From positions 69,409,117 to 69,473,116 of the forward strand of contig CATQJL010000112.1 in NCBI GenBank assembly GCA_958299035.1: 64,000 nt of DNA, given 5' to 3'. The translations under genes were made by a program, and so were the position numbers. Positions 34,430 to 43,735 of this stretch are shown here, piece by piece. The DNA comes from Cylicocyclus nassatus. Taxonomy: Eukaryota > Nematoda > Chromadorea > Rhabditida > Strongylidae. The notes under the pieces are model-generated. The model saw only the letters and a program-made list of their open reading frames with translations. It was not told the DNA's origin and ran no database searches. Numbering within the stretch: position 1 is the stretch's first letter; each line of letters starts with the position of its first letter.

Positions 34430-35855
34430 GGCTGCGTTCATACTGATTCCCATGTTCTGGAACTGTTCCCGCACAGTTCTCGCACTGTGCTGAAACTGTG
34501 CGGGAACTGTGCGGGAACTGTGCGGGAACAGTTCCAGAACTGTGCTGCATGCGCTGCAGCCGCCCCGCACCGTTTTGAACGGCGGGAGTTGGAGAATTCT
34601 GACCGTTCTCAACGGTTTTTCTTCCAGATTTCGCTCATTTTGGCCTTAATCCTCCACCCCGCTTCCCTTTTTGATCAGCAGCACTGCGAACTCGAAGCGG
34701 GGTTGAAAAATGAGCGCTTTTCTGCGCCGTGTATTCGGAAAGATAGGCTATCGTGCGATTGTTCATTCTGTCTTCTTGTTTTTTGCTCAAAACTACTTCA
34801 TTTGTTCCAGGAAGCGGCTGCCCAGTTTTCATAGCCATCTGCCACGAAATAGGGAGTAGGAGAAATCCTGAAATTGCATGAGTTGCCTCTTGTTTTTCAT
34901 GATTTTGGGCGTTCTTAGCCTTGTTCGTTTTTCCATGTCGTTGCTTCTCCGCTCTTCCTTCTACCCCGCTTCTCCTAGTGATGAGAAAAGATGTGAATTT
35001 GTAGCGGGGTTGAGGATTGAACGCTGTTCTGCTCCATGTATCCGGGAATATGGGCCTTCGTGCGCTCGTCCATTCTCTCATCGCTATTTTTGTTCAGGCC
35101 TACTTCATGTGTTCTAGAGACTTGTCTATTTCAATTTCAATACAGATGCGAGACTACGCAGCGACTTGTTAGTACACATGAATAGGTCTGAACAAAAATA
35201 GCGATGAGAGAATGGACGAGCGCACGAAGGCCCATATTCCCGGATACATGGAGCAGAACAGCGTTCAATCCTCAACCCCGCTTCAAATTCACATCTTTTC
35301 TCATCACTAGGAGAAGCGGGGTAGAAGAAAGAACGGAGAAGCAACGACATGGAAAAACGAACAAGGCTAAGAACGCCCAAAATCATGAAAAACAAGAGGC
35401 AACTCATGCAATTTCAGGATTTCTCCTACTCCCTATTTCGTGGCAGATGGCTATGAAAACTGGGCAGCCGCTTCCTGGAACAAATGAAGTAGTTTTGAGC
35501 AAAAAACAAGAGGACGGAATGAACAATCGCACGATAGCCCATCTTTCCGAATACACGGCGCAGAAAAGCGCTCATCCTTCAACCCCGCTTCGAGTTCGCA
35601 GTTCTGCTGATCAAAAAGGGAAGCGGGGTGGAGGATTAAGGCCAAAATGAGCGAAATCTGGAAGAAAAACCGTTGAGAACGGTCAAAATTCTCCAACTCT
35701 CGCCGTTCAAAACGGTGCGGGGCGGCTGCAGCGCATGCAGCACAGTTCTGGAACTGTTCCCGCACAGTTCCCGCACAGTTCCCGCACAGTTTCAGCACAG
35801 TGCGAGAACTGTGCGGGAACAGTTCCAGAACATGGGAATCAGTATGAACGCAGCC
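34430..35855. mobile_element. 1.4-kb TAA-flanked foldback (PIF/Harbinger-like) with hairpin modules
   Basis: GGCTGCGTTCATACTGA at the left and its complement at the right are flanked by TAA at 34427-34429 and 35856-35858. Arms of about 670 bp are near-identical. Each arm has subterminal repeats (CTGTGCGGGAA) and two ACCCCGCTT...AAGCGGGGT hairpins (near 34656, 34962, 35276, 35582). A 3-bp TAA duplication points to PIF/Harbinger mobilisation. The long mirror open frames are not considered genes. Confidence 0.87.
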
Positions 35856-37345
35856 TAACTTCCTCGCATAGGTGCTATGCAGATTAGGAATAGAAGTGGA
35901 AGTCACGTGTTATGCTGCATCTAATGGTATGCAGCTTGTTTGGATTGGCCACTTCGATCTCTGACCATTCCCTTATAAGTAATGTGCCTGCCAGGCACAT
36001 TCGACTAGCTATCACTACGAGCTCCTCAAACTACCAACGACATTGCAAACCTAGCCTTACCCGGTGTCACCTCAGATGTTGAAATTAGGATTTCAAAAAA
36101 AAGTTTTAAAATCAAAGTTCGTTGCGAAATTGCTCCAATTAAGACCAAATTCCGGACTTAGGGGCTTTCAAGGCTTTCTTTTCAGTAGTGAATTTGTTTA
36201 CTGCAAAGTCAAGATTCGGCCGATAATGATCCATCAAGCTTAAAATTCGGATTTAGCCGAAACTTTTCAGGACAAGATCAGAATTCAGAATTACGATTTT
36301 CGAAAAATTATAAATGAAGTATTGAAAAATACATCAACACATAAATTTGAATTTGGCTGTTTTAAAGTAATGAAGTTGTTTTTCTCCATTTTTGACACCA
36401 TTCTTTCCAGGTCTATATAAAATTTTCTGTCCTTGGAACAGCTTACCTCAATAACCTGAGTATTTCTGCATTTGTCATATCATTTCTAGGGACATACTTC
36501 GGTTTTTGTGAGACTAATATTAGTTGTCCCGAAAGTTCTTTCGCACCAAATTCAAAAATTCATAACTCTTTAAGTTTCCAACGAACTTGCACGAGCAAAA
36601 TTTTGCGTAAGAGAGAAACTCATGCTCTTTGCATCAGTTCATGTATAAATGAAGGAGATAGAAGCTCAAAACCAAAACCACTCAAAATTTGAATTTTCCG
36701 TGTAGGGTTATAAAAAATCGGAAACTTGCAACAAAAATCGGAGCAGTCGGTATTGTAGGTTCTTTCACCAGCTCTTTCCAACAATGCAATGTTTGCGCCG
36801 ATTGAGGGTCTCTATGACAGAGTTCATACTGAGCCGCACAAAGCGGCACAGTTCCCGCACAGCGCTCGAACTGTGCTCGAACTGTGCCGGAAATGTGCTG
36901 CATGCGCAGTTGGAGTATTTCGACCGTTTCTGACGGTTTTTCTCCTAGGTTTCTCTCATTTCGGGCCTTATTCCTTCACCCCGCTTTTCCTTTTGATGAG
37001 TGGAACTCCGAGTGCAAAGCGGGGTTGAGGAAAAAGCACTGTTCTGCTTTGTTTGTCCAATTATGTGTGTTGTCCTGCTCGTTCATGTCTCTTCGTTTTA
37101 TCCTTGCATAAAATTATTCCATCTGTTTCCAGGAGGCACTGCGATATTTTCGCAGGCATTTTTCTTGAAGGAGAGCAAAAATAGTGCAAAAGAGCAGGAA
37201 ATCCCATCAATCTGTTGGCCACTATTGGGCTCCTAGCCCCTCTTCGTTTTCATTTCACTGTTTTTTCGTTCTTTGTTTTACCCCGCTTCCATTTTTGTTG
37301 TGTAGCGCTTCGAACTTGAAGCGGGGGTAAAAGAATGAACGCGTT

Positions 37346-37645
37346 GTTCAGTTGTTTTAAGCCGTAACAGGTTTTTAAAGGAACACTTTATTTACTGCCC
37401 GACGTTTCGGCTGAATGCCGTCTTCAGGGGCCTGAAAGCGAGTCAATCACTTTTTAATCAAACGATCTAGACCACCAGACACTTCCTCCAAACCGCATAC
37501 TTGACTCATCTATTGTGACGCAGAAAAGTTCTCAAGTTGAACAGCTTACCAAGTGTTCCGGTGAGGAGCGTAAGGGTGTTAGCTCTCTCTCACGGTCGCC
37601 CACAGCAGATGATGACAAAATGAGCGGTCCGAATAAGTACGATAC
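37346..37645 (-). repeat. PLE pLTR (3' copy)
   Basis: Matches 41617-41883 directly and 41884-42175 inverted. Contains GCTGTGGGCGACCGTGAG and the hammerhead-like core at 37397-37433. Confidence 0.92.
37397..37433 (-). ncRNA. Hammerhead-like motif in pLTR
   Basis: Minus strand: GCCC, CTGAAGA, GGC/GCC hairpin, GAAACGTC, GGGC. Stem I GCCC/GGGC is perfect. The box is CUGAAGA, allowed at the variable core position. Confidence 0.72.
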
Positions 37646-37665
37646 GCTTAAATAGTGTAGGCTAC

Positions 37666-38214
37666 TCATAGCTCGCAAAATGGTAGAAACGGCTTCAGAT
37701 CACAAGTGATAGACAAATGTTCGTTCTTGCTGTTCATTTTAGGATTAGCAAGTTTGAATGAAGCCTCTAACGCTTTTCGAGCAGCAATATGTTCTTCGAA
37801 AGCCAAAATGCAACACTGAATTTCAAAATCATTTCCTCCATGGTCCTCTTTCCTGTGCTTTCCAAGAGGGCTTACGAGACTTTGTCTTCTCTTACTCGCC
37901 AGATGTTCGCTGACACGTACATGAAGTGGTCGACCAGTTTCGCCTATGTAAATGGCCTGGCATATCTTACACTCTAGCTGGTAAATCACTCCGCATTTCG
38001 AACAGTCTCCTAACCTCTCATCTGTGCAAACAACGCAGTTCTGCATTACGCAATGTCTGTCATACAATCTATTGCGGACGAGTTGCTTTTTGATGTTGTT
38101 TAGGGGTATGTTCACTAGAACAACATCATCCGCCAATTGCGCTTGTATTAGACATCTATCATGACTTATAATAAGCGGCTTAATCTGAAGTTGTGTGGAG
38201 TTTGTCCGTTACGA
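37666..38214 (-). CDS. PLE GIY-YIG endonuclease domain (severed from RT)
   Basis: The frame is open from about 38214 (TNSTQLQIKPLIISHDRC) to the stop at 37666. It holds the Cys cluster CVVCTDERLGDCSKCG, then VIYQLECKICQAIYIGETGR: the GIY-YIG signature of PLEs with the downstream catalytic R (RVSEHL) and a later E (EEHIAARKALEA). Residues I can see are intact. It would nick DNA to prime target-site reverse transcription. It is separated from the RT frame by 1.2 kb of Helitron-like DNA, so the fused protein cannot be made from this copy. Confidence 0.88.
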
Positions 38215-38405
38215 AATTACAGTGAGGAATGATTTACTATACTAAACATCATGTGAGGTTAAGATAGCGAGTATGGTTCATTTTTAACTACGGCTCACGT
38301 TGCAATAAACCGAACAAAGATTTGAGAGACAAGCTCTCAGAAAGTGAGTTTACTACGGTTCACGATGCCAGTGCGAACCTCTGCGAAGCAGAGGTGAAGC
38401 ACTGG
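38204..38405 (+). mobile_element. Short Helitron-like insertion in PLE (CTGG end)
   Basis: Starts at TCCGTTACGAAATT and ends with nested palindromes CCAGTGC (38368), CCTCTGCGAAGCAGAGG (38378-38394), GCACTGG (38399-38405), then T. Same ends as 17777-18416. Confidence 0.55.
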
Positions 38406-39428
38406 TATATATATAAAACTCAAACACTGTACCGTGTTTGTTAGGATGTTTGTGGCTTATAGACTCCTTTGTATGTGAACCAAGGAGGCTGAATTTTTTT
38501 TCCTTATAAACAAGCCACGGCGCAAAAGATAGGATACTTTTTTCGACAATTCGCTGGGTCCTTCTATCGATTTATTGATTTGTTGCACTCTCAGTAAGGG
38601 AATGAAGCTTATCAGCAGCTATTGCCGAACCATTCCTACACTTATGTAAACAAGAGCAGTACGATCCATTGTGAACTTTCGTCATCAAAGCAAGGTCGAA
38701 AGCGTTCAGATGTAGATCCTATATATTCTGTCTAAAACTGCGAGATGCATCTTTTGCGGTGCGAGGTAGTAGTGTTGTTAACGCAAGTCAAAGCCTTTTT
38801 TGATGCAGATGTGAGCCAATCGCTAAGTTACAAGCTGTCTCAAATTGCGTGCCACACTCTAGCGTTGGAACCTCCGACATGAATTCCAGCCGCATGAGTG
38901 TGACTCAATCTGAAAGCTTACATCATAATTTTGTTTATTGACTGAAGTCCTTGAGTTTTTTTTCATTAATCTGTTATCCAAATGGCTCACAAGTTGTGGA
39001 TTACATATCTTTAACGTGGTAGAATGGCTGTTGCTTTGGCTATAAAGGTATTCGCTCTCTAAAGCAAGGACAGTCAAAGAAGCACTTACTTTTGTCGTAG
39101 TACGGGAGAGGAGGGTAGAGTGCGGGAGTTAAAACAGAATAACCGATTAGCGGCGAAGTACTAGGAAAAATGATCCTCAGGATAGCAATGGGCGCTACAT
39201 TATTCGAACGTTCTTCCACCTATATCGCAATGCTTGCTCTTCAGGTTTTTTCACGTCTTCCATGTTTCAAAAAGAAGAGAGACAATGCTGTTGAGTAAAA
39301 GTGTTCACATTTTATTTTTATTTTTGCAAACAGACTTCAATGATACACTTGCTTTGAGTGTCACATATATCCAAAGACAGTGAACCCTAAGTGATGTTAT
39401 CCCGGGCAAGGCCGGGTACGACAGCTAG
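38406..39428 (+). mobile_element. Helitron-like insertion with CTAG end
   Basis: The 3' end is a CCCGG...CCGGG hairpin (39401-39416), eight bases, then CTAG (39425-39428) and T: the Helitron terminus pattern. The 5' part (TATATAAAACTCAA...GTTAGGATG...GGCTTATAGACTCCTTTG) is inverted at 59735-59935. No helicase gene. Confidence 0.68.
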
Positions 39429-39445
39429 TTGCTTAAAAGCGTTGC

Positions 39446-41125
39446 TTACTCTATCGGACACGAACGGTAAGCATAGCGATATACGTGATCGAGTCTGACT
39501 GCTAGCGTTCGCGCATTTTCTCTTGCGAGGTCTGGACTGCAGTTGGTAACCATTCTTAGCAACTCGTATGCCAGCTTCGTAGATTCCAGTCTTTCAACTT
39601 CACCGCTGCAAACATCGCGCGCTGTTTTAAACATATTGCGAATAATCGCTCGTTTTACAGCAGATGGATGCGCAGATGTGGCATGCAGAATTATATTCTT
39701 AGAACTCTCCTTCCGATACCATTTGACGTGTGCTGCTCCGTTTTCCAACATCACCTGTGTATTTAGATATGGTAGCCAGCCATCGTGTGGTCTCTGTCTT
39801 GTCAAGCTGATGTACCGCGATTGTTCATTGAGAATTCTAAAGCACTCATCCATTTCGGATTGAGTTGCAGTAGCAATGTAACAATCATCGATGTAACGGC
39901 AGTACATCAGGGGACATCGCAATAATACCGGCTCCTCTATTTTGCTCATAAAGCAAATAGCGAGCGCGGGCGCTAGTCTTTGTCCCATCGCTAGTCCTCT
40001 TAGTTGTGCATAATATTGTCCCGACCATTTGAAGACGTTGCATGCCAGGCATTCCTTGACCAAGGAGATGATGCGCGCTTTACTGAGCCCGTATGTTTCC
40101 ATATTGATAATATGTGAATCGAGCAGCTCAGAAAGCGCTTGTAAGGCGTCATTATTGGACATATTAGTGTATAATGATGTAACATCAAATGATTCCATTA
40201 CGCAATTTTGGTCAAAGTGCGTATTGCGTAGTTGATCAAGGAAGCGGCTTGTGTTCGGCAAATGGGCGGGGATCTTACATAAGAGTTGACTAACGATCTT
40301 GCTAAGGAACCACGAAATTCTGCCAGTTGGCCCACCTATACAGCTGATTATTGGTCGAATTTTGCAAGACGCAGCGGTCACATCTCGTGGATCAGTCAAG
40401 GCGAGTTTGTGTGTCTTTACGAGGCCATAAAAGACAGGACAAGCCGGGTTTTCAATTTTAAGCCTACTGAGAAACTTTTCGTCTAGTCCCGCTTGCTTTC
40501 TGATCATCATCCAGATGTGATTAAGTCGCTTGCTTTGAGAAAGGAATTCTTTTTCGGTTGAGCGACGATAAACTGTAGCATCGGATAGATGAAGTTCGGT
40601 TATGTTGCGATCGAGCGTTTGCGGCATAACCACGAACTCGCCTCCTTTGTCACTAACAGGGAGACGAATACTGCCGTTGGAAGTCAATTCACGCAGCTCT
40701 TTGAAACCCTGCCTTTGCGCATATGTTAAATTAGACTGTTTCATACCACGATGTTTGTTAAGAACATTCAAAATTCCTGCCGACAGTATGCGAAATTTAA
40801 CATCCACTTCATAACAAGGATCGGTCTCCTTGTAAAAGGATGATGGAAAAGGAATAGGAGGGAGTGCACTTTTACATAGGACAAAGGGAGGTTGCAAGTT
40901 GTTATCGTGCCTGGTTTTGGCGCGCAACTGATCTCTAAACCGCTGCAAGGATCCTAGAACTTTGCGATATACCATGGAGTTGACCGTTTGTGTAGGCGCG
41001 AAGGATGGTCCTAAGCTGAGTAGGTCTAGTGCGTTGGCAGATACATGAACATTGCCTATGACAGTGACCCTGGTCGTTTCATTAGTCTTATGTGGAGCTA
41101 AATGAGTAAAAGACCGTTGGTTCAC
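39446..41125 (-). CDS. Penelope-like element reverse transcriptase
   Basis: A 559-codon frame. Motifs in order: a fingers region (VSDKGGEFVVMP), FYGLVKTHK, RPIISCIGGPTGRISWFLSK, motif A FDVTSLYTNM, RGLAMGQRLAPALAI (motif B), catalytic YIDDCYIA (motif C), then LPYLNTQV and KWYRKESSKNIILHA in the thumb. All are standard for PLE RTs, which copy element RNA using a nicked target primer. It opens one base before the end of the upstream frame (the -1 overlap at 41122-41125), and ends SCPIE then TAA just before the Helitron-like insert. The catalytic Asp residues are present, so the RT itself may be functional if expressed. Confidence 0.93.
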   Translation of the reverse strand: MNQRSFTHLAPHKTNETTRVTVIGNVHVSANALDLLSLGPSFAPTQTVNSMVYRKVLGSLQRFRDQLRAKTRHDNNLQPPFVLCKSALPPIPFPSSFYKETDPCYEVDVKFRILSAGILNVLNKHRGMKQSNLTYAQRQGFKELRELTSNGSIRLPVSDKGGEFVVMPQTLDRNITELHLSDATVYRRSTEKEFLSQSKRLNHIWMMIRKQAGLDEKFLSRLKIENPACPVFYGLVKTHKLALTDPRDVTAASCKIRPIISCIGGPTGRISWFLSKIVSQLLCKIPAHLPNTSRFLDQLRNTHFDQNCVMESFDVTSLYTNMSNNDALQALSELLDSHIINMETYGLSKARIISLVKECLACNVFKWSGQYYAQLRGLAMGQRLAPALAICFMSKIEEPVLLRCPLMYCRYIDDCYIATATQSEMDECFRILNEQSRYISLTRQRPHDGWLPYLNTQVMLENGAAHVKWYRKESSKNIILHATSAHPSAVKRAIIRNMFKTARDVCSGEVERLESTKLAYELLRMVTNCSPDLARENARTLAVRLDHVYRYAYRSCPIE

Positions 41126-41605
41126 TGGATGGCGTTCAACACTAGTTGACTTAATTCATGTTCACTAAAGAGTACGTCAAATTTCTTACGGAGTTTGGAT
41201 TTTGCGTCAGATCGAATAGACTCGCAGATCCGTCTTGACGCGCTCTCAATCCTCTTGCATGTGTGTTCATTCAACAATCTGCGACACGCTTCTTCTTTCG
41301 AATCGCACTTCAATCGACTGGAGTACATAATGTGCTGCTTTTGTCTTATCGTAATCCGCAGGATGGACTTGTATAAACCACGTATCTTGGGATGATTTTC
41401 GGGCAAACTGCAGGTAACTCCCAGTCTATTCTTCGTAATGAAGTGTGGTAGCACGTCCGACGATTTGTACTGTTTGAGAAACTTGAGTGATTTTGGTGAC
41501 GATCACTTTCTGGCGAAGCGTCAACGCTTCGCGGACTAAGGAGTACAAATGTGGCGGTATATCTTCAAGTAGATTGTATGTCTCCTTTTTGTAAAACCTT
41601 GGCAT
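41122..41605 (-). CDS. PLE N-terminal region, two overlapping frames
   Basis: A first frame starts at ATG 41605 (MPRFYKKETYNLLEDIPPHL) and stops near 41430. A second (41454 to 41122) continues with LPENHPKIRGLYK and a basic helical stretch (RRLLNEHTCKRIESASRRIC) and ends in LNAIQ overlapping the RT start. I infer one original N-terminus broken by two frameshifts. PLE N-termini are poorly conserved and no domain is recognised. Confidence 0.65.
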
Positions 41606-41616
41606 GTTTTGTACAT

Positions 41617-41883
41617 ATTGTTCAGTTGTTTTAAGCCGTAACAGGTTTTTAAAGGAACACTTTATTTACTGCCCGACGTTTCGGCTGAATGCCGTCTTCA
41701 GGGGCCTGAAAGCGAGTCAATCACTCTTTAATCAAACGATCTAGACCACCAGACACTTCCTCCAAACCGCATACTTGACTCATCTATTGTGACGCAGAAA
41801 AGTTCTCAAGTTGAACAGCTTACCAAGTGTTCCTGGTGAGGAGCGTAAGGGTGTTAGCTCTCTCTCACGGTCGCCCACAGCAT
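41617..41883 (-). repeat. PLE pLTR (5' direct copy)
   Basis: Direct repeat of 37346-37645 with very few differences. Lies immediately upstream of the ORF. Confidence 0.92.
41671..41707 (-). ncRNA. Hammerhead-like motif in pLTR
   Basis: Identical core to 37397-37433: GCCC-CTGAAGA ... GAAACGTC-GGGC on the minus strand. Confidence 0.72.
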
Positions 41884-42175
41884 TATATTATTCGAACCGC
41901 TCATTTTGTCATCATCTGCTGTGGGCGACCGTGAGAGAGAGCTAACACCCTTACGCTCCTCGAACACTTGGTAAGCTGTTCAACTTGAGAACTTTTCTGC
42001 GTCACAATAGATGAGTTAAGTATGCGGTTTGGAGGAAGTGTCTGGTGGTCTAGATCGTTTGATTAAAGAATGATTGACTCGCTTTCAGGCCCCTGAAGAC
42101 GGCATTTAGCCGAAACGTCGGGCAGTAAATAAAGTGTTCCTTTAAAAACCTGTTACGGCTTAAAACAACTGAACA
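41884..42175 (+). repeat. PLE pLTR (inverted copy)
   Basis: Inverted relative to the other two; the junction TATATTATTCG lies between them. A small deletion (GCTCCTCGAACACTTGG) distinguishes it. Confidence 0.9.
42089..42123 (+). ncRNA. Hammerhead-like motif in inverted pLTR
   Basis: GCCC 42089-42092, CTGAAGA 42093-42099, GGC/GCC stem with ATTTA loop, GAAACGTC, GGGC 42120-42123. One loop base differs from the other copies. Confidence 0.72.
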
Positions 42176-43375
42176 ACGCGTTATTCTTTTACCCCGCTTC
42201 AAGTTTGAAGCGCTACACAACAAAAAGGGAAGCGGGGTAAACAAAGAACGAAAAAACAGTGAAATGAAAACGAAGAGGGGCTAGGAGCCCAATAATGGCC
42301 AACAGATTGATGGGATTTCCTGCTCTTCTGCACTATTTTTGCTCTCCTTCAAGAAAAATGCCTGCGAAAATATCGCAGTGCCTCTGGAAACAGATGGAAT
42401 AATTTTATGCAAGGATAAAACGAAGAGACATGAATGAGCGGAACAACACACATAATCGGACACACAAAGCAGAACAGTGCTTTTTCCTCAACCCCGCTTT
42501 GCACTCGATGGTCCACTCATCAAAAGGAAAAGCGGGGTGAAGGAATAAGGCCCGAAATGAGAGAAACCTAGGAGAAAAACCGTCAGAAACGGTCGAAATA
42601 CTCTAACTGCGCATGCAGCACATTTCCGGCACAGTTCGAGCACAGTTCGAGCGCGTGCGGGAACTGTGCCGCTTTGTGCGGCTCAGTATGAACCCTGCCT
42701 ATAAAATGCTATGATTTCCAAGCAAGCAATACAAAAGGGCGAATTTGATTTATTTTGGCATTTTTCAGGGAAATCATAACTTTTCATAGAGACGCTCAAT
42801 CGCGCAAACTTTGCACTGTTAGAAAGAGCTGGTGAAAAAACCTACAATACCGACTGCTCCGATTTTGTTTCAACTTTCCGATTTTTTATGACCCTACACG
42901 AAAAATTCAAATTTTGAGTGACTTTGGTTTTTAGCTTCTTTCTCCTTCATTTGTATACATTACGAACAATTCAGGTACTGCAACGAGCATGAGTTCCTCT
43001 CCTAAACAAAATTTTGATCGTACAAATTCGTTAAGAATTCGAAGAGTTATGAATTTTTGAAAATGGTTCGAAAAAACTTGCGGGACGACCTAATATTTTC
43101 TATCCCAGAAAATGTCAAAGGAATCAAATTGCAATGAAATCACACAAAACATATCTTCATCGAAGAAGCTAGTTCAAGAATCCGCTAACCTGAACTTCGG
43201 TCTTGTTTAGAAGAAGGAGAATTCGAAAACTTCTAAATCCGACTTTTGATTTTGGTGGGGCGTTATCGCTGCTGAACTTTGACTCTGCGACAAACAAATC
43301 GCACTTCTGAGAAAAGCAGCTTCGAAAACATAGGGTTCCTTCATACTACGCCGCGTACGCCGCGTACGCCACGTA

Positions 43376-43735
43376 CCCAGGCACTTTTTTGAATGAATCT
43401 CAGACATGCTGTAAATTTTCTGAAAGCGGAGAACGAGGCAATTCCAAGGGTGACCATGACGGCGCACAAGATGCTCACCTACAAAAGTTACGGATTTTTT
43501 TAATCCTAAAAGTTGTAAACTTCTAGAAATCATTACCACACCCTTCACCAGGCACTTTTTTAAATAGACTCCTGGCAAACTATATATTCTCTGAAAGCGG
43601 AGGACAAGATGGTTTCAAAGACAATTTCCTTGCTGACGTTGCTGTTCATCTACACAAATTACAGATTTTTTCTTTCAGAAAATTCGCAAATGCTCAAAAA
43701 CCTTCTAACTCTTTCCGAAACTAATCTTCTCGCAT
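43376..43735. repeat. Tandem pair of about 178-bp units
   Basis: CCAGGCACTTTTTT...GACATGCTGTAAATTTTCTGAAAGCGGAG near 43377-43430 recurs at 43550-43610 (CCAGGCACTTTTTT...CTATATATTCTCTGAAAGCGGAG), followed in both by an ACAAATTAC-GGATTTTTT-like tract. Diverged direct duplication. Confidence 0.65.

Larger units (their letters stand above)
37346..42175 (-). mobile_element. Penelope-like retroelement with direct and inverted pLTRs
   Basis: Order on the minus strand: inverted pLTR (42175-41884), direct pLTR (41883-41617), N-terminal ORF, reverse transcriptase, two Helitron-like insertions, GIY-YIG endonuclease, second direct pLTR (37645-37346). Tandem plus inverted pLTRs, an RT without APE or integrase, and a C-terminal GIY-YIG are the defining PLE features. 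The pLTRs differ at only a few positions, so it is young. Each has a hammerhead-like motif. Confidence 0.92.
36826..42696. mobile_element. Foldback element split by the PLE
   Basis: Arms 36826-37345 and 42176-42696 are inverted copies: GTTCATACTGAGCCGCACAA at the left, complement at the right. Each holds ACCCCGCTT...AAGCGGGG hairpins (36978, 37283; 42190, 42492) as in the element at 34430. AACGCGTT sits at both PLE junctions (37338-37345 and 42176-42183) and is either the palindromic centre or a target duplication. Confidence 0.8.
36520..43093. mobile_element. Outer TTAG element enclosing a foldback and a PLE
   Basis: TTAGTTGTCCCGAAAGTTCT and the right-end complement of AAACTTGCGGGACGACCTAA, TA flanks. 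Subterminal sequence (CAAAACCAAAACCACTC near 36668; mirrored near 42920) matches the nested element at 14426-15119. Without its inserts it would be about 700 bp. Confidence 0.82.

Noticed and set aside
34635..35906. Long mirror-image open frames (115-151 codons) in the 34.4-35.9 kb element
   Set aside because: They occur in both arms of a foldback on opposite strands and include terminal-repeat sequence; no known domain, so treated as by-products. The repeated peptide-like stretch is noted in the hairpin-module finding.
39543..40814. Plus-strand open frames opposite the PLE reverse transcriptase
   Set aside because: Antisense shadows of a 559-codon frame with all RT motifs.
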